DNA of 45,000 bases from assembly GCA_037447655.1 (NCBI GenBank), contig JBBHKE010000368.1:122651-167650 (forward strand), read 5' to 3'. This DNA comes from Zygnema cylindricum (lineage: Eukaryota > Streptophyta > Zygnematophyceae > Zygnematales > Zygnemataceae). The position numbers were made by a program, and so were the translations under genes. The first letter of the stretch is position 1, and each line of letters begins with the position of its first letter. Positions 1-10,080 of the stretch are shown here, in pieces. The notes under the pieces were generated by a model. That model searched no databases, was not told where the DNA came from, and saw nothing but the letters and a program-made list of their open reading frames with translations.

Positions 1-184
1 AAAATTTCTGTAGTTTTTAGTAATTTTAATTTATGTATTTTTATTTCGCAGGTTTAATTGAAAACCAGCCAGTCCCCAAATTTGAAAAAGGTGAATTTCT
101 TTTTGTTGGTTTTTCTGAGTTGGATAATTTTCCTTATAAACAAAACATTGTTTTTTTATTCAAATGTCACAATATCCAATTTGA

Positions 185-186
<2 letters not shown>

Positions 187-222
<36 letters not shown>
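187..222. repeat. (TA)n microsatellite
   Basis: An uninterrupted TA dinucleotide run of about 18 units, followed by further AT-rich sequence with TATATG-like words. Confidence 0.95.
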
Positions 223-225
<3 letters not shown>

Positions 226-818
226 TATGAACACATATATATCTTTGTATACATGTGTAAACATATCATTTGATATGTTCATATGAATATAGGTATTTAT
301 ATGTATACATTTTCATGTATGTACATTTATATATTTATATACGTATATACAAATACATATGGATATAGCGAATTCACCTTTTTTTTTATTATTCTTCCTT
401 CGACAGTACAAATTTCTTCTATTTTACCAATTTGTCACCTATTTGTAAATCATTTTTTTCTGTTTTTTTTGCCATTTGTTCCTCAATTATTTCTCGAAAC
501 AATAATAATAGTTTGTTCATTTGTCTGTTTATTTGTTTCTTTTTATGTTTCTTTGTTGTCTTTTGGTTTTTTCCAACGGGACTTGGAGAAAATGTTCTTA
601 TGATATTTCTTTGTTTATCGATAATAGCCATTTCCATAAGGGCAGGAGCGGCCAATTTTTTGCGAAAATTTGCGGGTATGAATATTCTTTCTATCCTTCT
701 CCTCATTTTATTTTTGTTTTTTTATTTCTCATTTCTTTTTTTCTCCTTGACAATTTTCTCTGTTTTCATCTTCAAATGCAGAATTTGTGTAGTTTTTAGT
801 ATTTTGAATTCTATTGAT

Positions 819-819
<1 letters not shown>

Positions 820-855
<36 letters not shown>
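820..855. repeat. T36 homopolymer
   Basis: A run of about 36 T residues. A poly(A) tail of a retroposed transcript on the minus strand is possible, but no adjacent SINE or LINE body is recognisable, so only the run itself is claimed. Confidence 0.9.
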
Positions 856-858
<3 letters not shown>

Positions 859-1996
859 TGGTTGCAAGAAATATCCAGGAAATCAAGAATTTTCAAAAAA
901 GCACAAACTTTTGCTCAATCAGCAAATGGAGGAGACGAAAAAAATCGACATGGTTTGAGATTATTTTATGAGTGGAAATTCTTATATATATAAAAAAATA
1001 TATGTAAATTTTTGTTTAATCTTATCACTGTATAATTTTATTTCTTATATATTCTGTTTTTGCTACTCTATGGAAGAATGGGAGCCCTAAAATACTAAAA
1101 GGCGCTTTTTCTATGTTCCTTTCAATATAGATTTTAAATGTTTTTTTTTGTATAAATATAGATGTTATATAGTAAATCTATTGTGTCTATATATACACAT
1201 ATATGTATGTGAGTCTATATTTTCTAGATATTATTGGCTTATTTTTATACAAGATTTTGTTTGCTATAATTTTTGTTTCTCTCCTCTATATTTTTAAATT
1301 TCAACCATTGTAACTTGGACAAACATAAATTTATGTATAATGCATACAGAATATAATTTTTCATTTTTTTTTGTTTCTTTTATATGGAGAATACTGTTGT
1401 TTCACTTCTCTATGTTTTTGATCGTGCCACCATTTTCATTTTTTTTTTTTGTTTAGTATGTTCTTTGCGTTCTTGAAGATACACATTCTCCTCCCAAAAA
1501 AACCAAATTGTGCAGTTTATTTTTTATTATTATCATCATTACTTTTGTTTATTTATTTTGTGTATCTATTGATTCATTTATCATTGAGGATTTTGGAAAA
1601 TTGAAATCAAAGTTTTTTTCCTGCGCCAAAAATAAATTTCACTTTAGGAGTTCCATTTTTTCTAAAGAATTTTTCAAAAGAAGTTTCCCATTTTATAAAG
1701 ATTCCAAAAATATATGATTTTTTTCAGAAGACATTCTGTAATTTGTTCTCAAGAAAATCAGGTTTTTTAAAACAAATGGACCATTTTTTTTGGAATTCTA
1801 TAAAATATACAACCAAAATTTTAGCGATTCCTATTTTTGCCTTTCATTGTTTTTCTCCCTTTTTTAACGCTATGAATTTAGCACTTTGTATTTTGTAAAT
1901 AGATATAAATACAAAATCAACTAAGTGGAGGAAAAAAACTTGTGATGTTTGATGTTTGGTGTTTGATTGTGGACGTTTGACATTTGAGTTCTATCT

Positions 1997-3535
1997 TTAA
2001 TGTTGCTGCCAAAGCGTCAAGTGAAAAGTTAAAGGCCGAAAAAATTTGCGCGCCTTCTCCTCTTTCAAAATTATCGTCGCCCATAAAATGTCCTCCTCCT
2101 CCTCCTCCTCTATCATGGCGGCCTCCAGACCACCGCGGCCACCAAGACGACCGCCGCCGCGGCCACCATTCTGACCACCGCCGTCTCCTTTACCCCTGTT
2201 GCTTCCATTTTCGGCTTTCGAATAACATTGGGGGCTTATATGGCCCCATTTCCCGCAAAAGTGACATTGGTGCTCCTTATCCGGACAAAAAGACGCCATG
2301 TGACCGAGTTTGTCGGACTGAAAGCAGGCAATATTGGTCAGATTTGAATATACGGGCTGGGAAGGAGGTTTCCCGACCCTTTCTTGTCCTCTTCCCCCTC
2401 TTCTCCTCGGATTTCCCCCTCTTCTTCCTCCTCTTCCCCAAAGATAATTTAGATCGGGCGTTTCCGGTGACATTGAATTGCTGGAACCGGTCGGTTGGGT
2501 TCCCTTTGATGAGCTCGGACAATTTGCCTCGGTCGATTTAAGGAATGTTATGATCGAGTCCAAAGTATTCGAATCTCTCAATAAGAGAATATCCCTTAAA
2601 TGTATCATTTTCTCCCGTAAAGCATGGGTGAAGACCGATGCCTTATCATTTTCTTCGATAAATTTTCATTGCTCAGTTATAATATTAAATCTCTTTGCAA
2701 CCTCATCAATAGATTCATTTGGTTTCACTTTGGAAGATGTATAATTGGTGTGAATGTGTTGTCCCTTATTTTGAAGACTCTTTTCAAAGTGATTTTCAAG
2801 AGCCACCCAACAATCATGGGCGAATCTTCGGGTAAGGAATGGATCATGTATAGAAGTGCTACATGATTAGAATAAACCGCCGACGGAGGAAAGATTTTTC
2901 TTCATCCACACCCGATAAGCCCTTCGATCCGAAGTAGGCATTTTCTCCACCCCTTTTACCACCTTCCAAAGTCGTTTTAGTTTAAATTGACCTTTGATGT
3001 ACTTCTTCCACGATTGATAAATCGTTCCATTGAATATGACTATCTTTCCGGACATAGATTCAACTTGTTCGTCCCCTTCACTGCAATCATCAAGATCGGA
3101 ATCATCATCGATGGGAAGTTTCCCCTTTCGAATCAATTCCCTCCTCTCCTCCTCATCTACTTCCGGATCTCCAATGCTTGGATCCGGATTCGGATCTCCA
3201 AAGAACGGAGGTTTCTTGCTGCGGTTCCTCTCGGAGATCTGCTGATCCACATAACGGAAAAGACCGTCCATCAATTTTTGAAAGCGATCTTCCATTGACT
3301 CATCTTCTTCCTTCTTTTCCCCCTCATTCTCCTTCTTTTGACCAAACCGATCGATCGGAACGATTTCCTCAAAATTTTTGCCGGTGAAAGCAAATGGAGT
3401 TTCTACTTCCGGATCTGATGATGATTCGGATGAATCCGGAGGATCCGGATCCGGAGGTCGAGGAATCATCGGAGAAGCCATCATGGGAGAAGGGGTGTTC
3501 TTCTTCATTCTACCCATGGCGGCCAAGCTAGTCAC
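1997..3535 (-). pseudogene. copia-type gag, two-piece frame
   Basis: Gag capsid/nucleocapsid coding remnant. The 5' piece (3535-2867, 222 codons) starts MTSLAAMGRM, is acidic and Pro/Ser rich, and then shows the gag core with the signature IFNGTIYQSWKKYIKGQ. The frame stops at 2867. The homologous continuation (FLTRRFAHDCWVALENHF-like) lies just beyond in decayed form, and a second open piece runs 2608-1997. That piece carries a CX2CX4HX4C zinc knuckle (CHFCGKWGHISPQC, about 2240-2280 on the opposite strand) preceded by a degenerate one (CFQSDKLGHMASFC), then Arg/Gly-rich sequence. Copia-type gag binds the element RNA and forms the particle. At least one disabling break is visible between the pieces. 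Confidence 0.7.
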
Positions 3536-3558
3536 CTCTACACCTCAATGGAGCACAA

Positions 3559-3570
3559 GCTCCGATACCA
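3559..3570 (-). promoter_or_regulatory. Primer-binding site, tRNA-Met 3'-end type
   Basis: On the minus strand this reads TGGTATCGGAGC. It is one base different from TGGTATCAGAGC, the usual plant PBS complementary to the 3' end of tRNA-Met. It lies two bases inside the LTR end (CAACA on the minus strand, TGTTG at 3573 on plus) and about 24 bases upstream of the gag start codon. The position and match make it a conventional plant LTR-retroelement PBS. Confidence 0.8.
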
Positions 3571-3572
3571 CT

Positions 3573-4034
3573 TGTTGGATCTCAGACAAAATCAGAGTGC
3601 AAGATAACAGCGGAAGCATTCACATAAATCACACAAGAGAGAGCTGTCCACGGAAGCCAATATATTCCATAGACTTTTTCTCCCATAAAATAATAAGTTC
3701 CCCTCTCCCTCTAAGCTGCAGTATATAGTACACCAATCGTAACGTCACTACTTCAAACTGAAAACCAAACCAAACATAAAGTGCGCACGAAGCGCCTACC
3801 AATCAAATCGCATCTATACGCGAAACTACATTGTACCAAAAAAGTACTAGTCAAACGTACACAAAACGAACACACCAATAACACTTTAAACTCCAAATAC
3901 ACTTGTACAAACGAAACCGTACACACCAAATGCCATTTGAACCTAGTCGCCGCAAAACCGAATCTACGCGAGACAGAATCTACAAAACGTACAACAAAAC
4001 ATAATGACTCCAAACTAACCAAGACCACACGGCA
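3573..4034 (-). repeat. Putative 5' LTR of the gag-only element
   Basis: The inner edge at 3573 is well supported because it starts TGTTGG directly beside the PBS. The outer edge is a guess: homology to a different gag fragment begins near 4048, and the last CA before it is near 4034. The interval is rich in GTAC-containing words and has no coding signal. No partner LTR is visible. Confidence 0.45.
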
Positions 4035-4047
4035 AGTGATAATATAA

Positions 4048-4672
4048 TCAATGGGAGGAGTGTCCTTTGATATAAGAATGTCCTTTAAGTGAATCATATT
4101 TTCCATTAAGGCATTGATGTAAACTGACGACTTATTGTTCTCCTTAATGATTTTTTCTGTTATTGGCTAGTTGTTGGATAATAATATTAAATCTCTTTGA
4201 GGCTTCATTAGTAGTCTTGCTCCACTTAATTTGAAAGTAATATATTCCGTAAAGATGTGTTGTCCTTTATTTTTGAGGCCTTTCTCAAAATGATTCTCAA
4301 GAGCCGTCCAACAATCGTGAGCATATTTTTGAGTGAGGATGAAATCATACACCAAAGCATTGCATGATTGAAATAAGCCACCGATAGCGGAGAAAATTTT
4401 CCGTTTTCGTACATGTCTCGATTTGCGATTCGAGATCGTCATTTTCTCTTCCCCTTTGACCACGCTTGAGAATTAATTTGCCTTTACTGTTTTTTTTCCA
4501 TGATTGATAATTCGTCACATTAAAGAGCATGATAATTTTGGGCATAATTTGGACTTGTTTTTCCCCTTGACTTCACTCATCGAGGTTGAAATCATCATCG
4601 ATGGGAAGTTGCTCCGGTCGAATCAACTTTTTTTTTCCCTTCCTTCTCCATCTTTGACCGAATGGATTAGCG
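4048..4672 (-). pseudogene. Second, older gag fragment
   Basis: Minus-strand fragment clearly homologous to the gag of the element at 1985-3572. Shared words include KYAHDCWTALENHFEKGLKN (against the FAHDCWVALENHFEKSLQN-like stretch of the other copy), SAIGGLFQSCN, and MIHLKDIL against MIHLRDIL. It has several frameshifts and lacks the N-terminus (homology ends near 4672) and everything after the capsid. The neighbouring LTR edge at about 4034-4047 suggests that the gag-only element inserted into, or recombined with, this older relative. Confidence 0.65.
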
Positions 4673-4857
4673 CGCTCTAGTTGCGCAACGACGGATTACA
4701 AATTTGGTCCTAACATAAATGTTTCTCACTGATAGGATCACAAAATTAGTTACACTTCACATGTAACAACTCTCGGCCATATAAATGGAAGCATAAATCA
4801 CTCACGCATAAACATTCACCATTACACAAGGAATTGGCAAAATACACATATAATAAG
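4673..4857. other. Unassigned spacer
   Basis: Short spacer between the old gag fragment and the 3' LTR of copia element A. No coding or repeat signal was recognised. The five bases before the LTR are ATAAG, but the matching duplication at the other end of element A is lost. Confidence 0.5.
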
Positions 4858-5929
4858 TGTTGTTCTACAACCATCGTTGCACGTGGAGAACCAGCAGTAG
4901 TAGTAGAAGTAGACATGAAAAACAGCAGAAACTATCAAAATACCTACTCAACAGCCAACTTTGAACTGACACAAAATATGACTCAGAAAGCCAATATGCT
5001 TCAAATTAGCTATAGTAATACACAATACAGTAAAATGACAATTCTCAAAATTGCAGCCCAAATGACCAAGTAAACCATAAGATATGATGTTAGGAAGTTT
5101 CACAAAAACTGCCCTTAGAAAATCATATTCCCAAAACAGGATAATACAAACTTGGCTAAGTCCTAAAATATATACTCACAGTGAGTATAAACTGGTCACA
5201 CTAATTCGGGTGACCGTACTACGAAACTATCCTGACTAACGACAAAGCATCCTGCCTGTACTTTACTGTACCTAGAGAACCTCCAAAAACCTAATTTTTA
5301 TTTTCTAAAAACCTAATTAATGAAACACTAATTTTTAATACACTAAACTACAAAACTCTGTTATTCAAATATTTTCAGGTGACGAACCGTACAAAATTTT
5401 CCACATGCTTAGTCACAGTAGTCGCTAAAGTCCAGCCGAATGTCGTAGTATAGTACGAAGCACCTGAGTGCTTCGTCACTTGTGGTCCCACGTGAATCAC
5501 GCCTCGTCATTTGCGGTCTCACGTAAATCATGCTTCTGGTCCCAGGTGAATCGCGTCCGTCGACGTCTCTCAAAATCAATGTTTGTAAGTCGTATCGTAC
5601 AATTTATTTCCGAAGTATGCGGACGTCTTCATTTAATGATCATAAAAACATTCCGTACCATATACTTCCAAAATCCGTATGACTCCAAAAATAGCCGTAC
5701 CAAATATTTCCCGAGGTATCCGGATCAGATTCCGTCCGTCTGATTTGGCGATTTCAATTGTTTGCTGCGTGACGCGTGTCGACGTCACTCCGTAAAACAT
5801 GCAAAGGTACAATACACTTTATTGTACTTTGGCTACTGTAACACTAATAAAGGTAAGTCTTATTTAGATACTATTCTAAGTATTTTTGTTCTACTCTATT
5901 TATTGAACTAAAGATTTCAAATCTCAACA
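4858..5929 (-). repeat. 3' LTR of copia element A
   Basis: 1072-bp LTR with ends TGTTG and CAACA (plus strand). The part 4858-5456 matches 10081-11561 (apart from the 890-bp insertion there). At 5929 it abuts a polypurine tract (CTCCCCTAAATCTTTA on plus). On the minus strand an ATG at 4914 opens a frame like that at the 5' LTR, but here it leads out into flanking DNA. Position 5457-5474 is a perfect 7-bp-stem hairpin (GAAGCAC ctga GTGCTTC). Confidence 0.85.
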
Positions 5930-5945
5930 CTCCCCTAAATCTTTA
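5930..5945 (-). promoter_or_regulatory. Polypurine tract of copia element A
   Basis: Minus strand TAAAGATTTAGGGGAG immediately before the 3' LTR start. In LTR retroelements this RNase H-resistant tract primes plus-strand DNA synthesis. Position and composition support the call. Confidence 0.75.
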
Positions 5946-5952
5946 GACTCTG

Positions 5953-8900
5953 TTACTCACTTAATCCAACAGCTTCTCTGCAAAACTGCAACTTAAGAGC
6001 AGGAAGGGCTTTAGTTAACATGTCAGCCACCATCTTCTCATCCGGTAAATAACTCAACTTAATGACTTTTGCAAATACTTTTTCCCTATCAAAGTGAAGT
6101 CTAACATCCATGTGTTTGCTTTTAAATTGATGGCGGGGGTTTGAGGCAATGGCAATGGCTGCTTGGTTATCACGCCAAATAGACTGAGGACCTGTTTGCA
6201 TGTACCCAAGATCTTGTAGAATAGACTTGACCCATAAGAGCTCCTTGAGTGTCGAAGCTGCTGCCATGTATTAAGACTCCATTGTGGATCGAGCTTTAAC
6301 CTTTTGTAATTTGCTACTCCAACAGCAAGTTCCCTCTCCAATCTTAAGCACAAAACCAGTTGTAAATTTTTGGCTTGGCATGTCCCCATAGCTAGCATCA
6401 CTCCACGTTTGTATTTTCACCTCTCCTCCTCCGAGTACAAGCTTGAAACTTTGAGTACCTGCAAGATATCTTAACACCGTTTTTGCTGCTTCCCAGTCTG
6501 CCCTTTTAGGATTCTCCTTTTAGGATTCTGTAGACTTCTACTGAAGACTCCCACAGCTGCTGCGATATCAGGTCTCGTGCAGTTCATAAAATATATAAGA
6601 CTTCCAACTACTTGTCTATATGGCTTTGAAGCCATAATCTCCTCCTCCCCTAACTCTAGACTCTCACACACCATTATACCTGAATCAGAATCCCTTCCTT
6701 CCACCTTATGCCTGAATTCCATGGGAGTTATAGATCCCTTTACATATTTCATTTCAAATCTTTCCAGCATGTTACCTATTGCTTCTTTCTGAGTCAACAT
6801 AATCAGCCTCTTGTTTTTATCTCTTTCTACCTGTATACCTAAAATATACGTAGCCTCACCGAGGTCTTTCATCTCAAACCTAGACCTTAAAGTCGTTTTA
6901 ATCCGGCTTATTTCATCCATTGACTTACTTATTAATAATAAATTATTCACATATACCGCAATGTACATTATCCCTTCCTCCCCTTGTAGAACATATACAA
7001 AATGATCTGAACTAATTTTCTTAAGACCTAGCCTAGTCAAAAACTCATCCAACTTCAAATTCCACTGACGCGGGGCTTGTTTCAGCCTATACAAAGATTT
7101 CATCAATTTACACACTAAGTCTTCCTTTCCCTTTTCAACATACATTTCAGGTTGTTTCATATAAATGGTTTCTACTAACTCTCGATGCAAGAAGGTGGTT
7201 GTAACATCCATTTGATGTATTTCCATATTTTCAATAGCTGCTAGACTTAGTAGAATTCTAACAGTGGGAAATCTGACAACTGGAGAGAAGGTTTCCTCAA
7301 AGTTAATACCTTTTTTTTGATTTTACCCCTTGGCCACTAGTTTGACCTTATACCTTTCGATGGTGTTGTTCGGGTTCAGCTTCACCTTGAATACCCATTT
7401 GTTGCCGATGGTTTTTCTGCCCAGAGGAAGATCCACTAGCTCCCATGTCTGTGCCTCCATAATAGACTTCATTTCATCATTTGCCGCCTTGATCAATTGA
7501 TTTCTTTTAGGTGATGTAAAGGCCTCCTGAATTGTTAAAGGCTCATTTGTTGCTGCAGAAAAAGCAAATTGAGAGCTTGCTTACAAACGTCTGCTAGATC
7601 TCTTTCCCCCCGGAAATTCTGAGGCTGAAATCATTGGCAACCTCGAATTGGACTGCCTCGTCTGAGCTACGACCTGTGGTTGTTGGGCCAGTGCAATAGT
7701 TTGTTCCGTTTGAGTTGGAACTTGCGGTAAAACGTCCTGTGAAGGCATAACCTGGACTAAAGGAACAGCATTCTCACTTGGCTGTGGAAAGAAAACTCGT
7801 TGTGTATGGTGAAAAATGACATATTCCTATGTATCCTTTGTCGGTTGGTCTAGCACTTTAAATAAATCAATTGAATCCAACTCATCTTGAATCTGAATAC
7901 TCCTAGAAATCATCACTACTTGTTTTTCAAATACAAAAACTCTATATCCTTTTGCATTATCATCATACCCAATAATAATTCCTAGTAAGCCCTTAGCCTC
8001 CATTTTCCATCTATCTTGTGAAGTATCTAGAATAAAACACTTGCTACCAAAGATTTTAAAGTGGATAACATCAAGTTTCTCTCCTATCCAAAGCTCATTA
8101 GGTGTGGTGCTAACAAATCTAGAATCAATTCCGTTCTTAATATAAACAGCACAGTTAAGTGCTTCAGCCCAGAATTTCAAATCTAGCCCTTTATCTGCAA
8201 GCATGGACCGAGCACTCTCTGTCACTGTTCTATTTAATCTTTCATAAACACCATTCTGTTCTGGTGAATATGTAACAGTTAGATTGTTCCTGATACCTTC
8301 ATGAAGGAGAAACTCCTTGAATTCTTTTGATGTGTATTCTCCCCCATTGTCCGATCTCAACTCTAAGATTGGAACTCCATGAGGCTTTTCCGCGCACGCT
8401 TTGTAGTGTCTAAAGTGAGTGAATACTACACTCTTATGTTGCATAAAGTATACTTTAGTGTACCTCGAGTAGTCATCTGTGAATGTAACCATATAGTGGA
8501 CGCCTCCAGCTGAAGCCACTTGTGAAGGATTGAGAACATCAGAGTGTATTAGCCGTAGAACTCTCCCTGATCTGTGGTCTGTTTCCTGTGGAAATGTCTA
8601 TTTGTGAATCTTGCCAAGTGAACAACCATCACATGTTTTATAAGATGAGAACTGAGAGAAACTCCCTCAACCTTGCTCGAATTCACCATTTTCTTAATAC
8701 TATCATAATTCATATGTCCTAATCTTTTATGCCACAACTCATTGTCAGATTGGACACTGGAGTAGAGAACATCATTTTCTTTATGTTCAGCCATGTCCAT
8801 CCGGTACATTTTGCTAGCATCTCTAGTTCCTGTTACTGGTACTTTCCCTTTCTTGCTAACAACCTGTCTCCCTCCTTTCAAAATTACTTCAAAGCATTTG

Positions 8901-10074
8901 CTCTCCACTAATGATGTAGAAAAAAAAAATTCTTAAATTCTTCAACATACAAAACATTGTGAAGGGTTCTCTCTACCAACTTTCCCCCCACATCTACCAT
9001 TAAAGATACACCACCCTAATTTGAGTTTTGAACACTCATGCCACAAGCATAGTAGATACTCCTTGGAGATGTTTGCTGCAGATTCGTAAAAGCTGCTTTG
9101 TTCCAACACATGTGGGCAGACGCTCCTGTGTCCATGATCCATCCTGCATCCTTTAGACCCTCCATAGCAGCCGCCATAGCAAATAACTCTGCCTCCTCTT
9201 TCTCATTGAAGCGTAGGGACTCATCTGCATCAATTGCAGAAGTTGAGAAAAGAGCATTTCCACAAGAAGGAATTCCAGAAAAAACCTCTGTGATACTAGC
9301 TTTGCTGCCAACCTGGCCTGTATAAACCTGTCTCATTAGCCTTTTTCATTTTAGGACAGTACCTGTATCCATGACCCTTCTCAGAACTATAAAAACAAGT
9401 AGTAGTAGATGACCTATTTTGTCTCTGATTAAATTGATTCTGATTTTGGTTAAACTGACTCCTGTTCTGATTAATCTGATTTCTTTTGTCAAATAATGTG
9501 GCAAATGCTTCAACTTTTCCTTCTCCTTCAAGGAGTTAAGTATTAGTCTCTTCCTCTAATATAAGATTATACGCTAACTGAAATGACCACCTAGCTTTAT
9601 CATGAATCTTTAATGGAACAGACACACCCTTCATGCTACTAGGGAGACCTCTAATAAGCAGAGCTGCTTGTTGAAACTAAGGAAATGACCCCTCAGCAGA
9701 AGAGTGAACATCAATGAGGGCACGAAAATTGTCACAACACTCGACCATAGTTCCCCACGAATTTGTATCCCCAAATTTTTCCAGCCACAACAAGCTTCTC
9801 CTAAACATTCGCTTTCTCAAAAGCAGATTTTAGTGATGTCGAAATCTCACTCGCCTTCCTCATTTTCAGTCAAGACATGACCAAATTCTCTCAAATACAA
9901 AGGATTAGATTGTTCTTTACCATTGAATTCTTTTTCGCCCAAGTTGGATTTGTTTCATCAAGGGAGCCATCTAAGTCCACCAATAAGTCAGCAGTTTCAA
10001 ACAACGATTCAACCATCGCCGCCCAATACGTATACTTTTGGCCATTGAAGATAGGAATTCTTGACGAAAGGCCC
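5953..10074 (-). pseudogene. gag-pol of copia element A, inactivated
   Basis: Decayed copia polyprotein. Pieces in coding order: gag N-terminus from 10139/10074; a variant zinc knuckle (CFYSSEKGHGYRYC) near 9360-9390; protease with WIMDTGASAHMC near 9120; GAG-pre-integrase with the H-x4-H motif (LWHKRLGHMNY) 8908-8549; integrase core 8519-7827 with TDDYSRY, RSDNGGEY and the PEQNGVYERLNRT glutamate; RT 7226-6471 with YVNN in place of YVDD (second catalytic Asp changed to Asn); RNase H 6477-5953 with a stop where EAEYMA should be. Frames change near 7300, 8540, 9010 and 9340. Dead by frameshift, stop and loss of the catalytic Asp. Confidence 0.85.
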
Positions 10075-10080
10075 ATAACT
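10070..10080 (-). promoter_or_regulatory. Half-tRNA primer-binding site of element A
   Basis: Minus strand AGTTATGGGCC, directly after the LTR end CAACA. It matches the complement of the anticodon region of initiator tRNA-Met (GGCCCAUAAC) except at its first base. The ATG within it is in frame with gag (MGLSSRIPIF). Confidence 0.7.

Larger units (their letters stand above)
1..1983. other. AT-rich non-coding stretch
   Basis: Very AT-rich sequence with long T runs and no convincing coding region. Short open frames are low-complexity (Phe, Ile, Tyr, Ser rich) and show no domain. It contains a TA microsatellite and a long T homopolymer, listed separately. No LTR matching the neighbouring gag remnant was found here, so this side gives no boundary for that element. 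Confidence 0.6.
1985..3572 (-). mobile_element. gag-only copia-type retroelement remnant
   Basis: Minus-strand internal region of an LTR retroelement that holds only gag. It begins next to a primer-binding site at 3559-3570 (tRNA-Met 3'-end type, 2 nt from an LTR edge at 3573) and continues through a gag reading frame to about 1985. No protease, integrase or reverse transcriptase follows. No second LTR was found at lower coordinates, so the 3' end is either truncated or the element was never autonomous. It could be a plain truncation or a GAG-only non-autonomous element (TR-GAG type); the missing 3' LTR prevents a decision. Confidence 0.65.

Noticed and set aside
283-857. Overlapping frames rich in Phe, Ile and Leu
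   Set aside because: Translations of T-rich DNA with no motif or conserved pattern.
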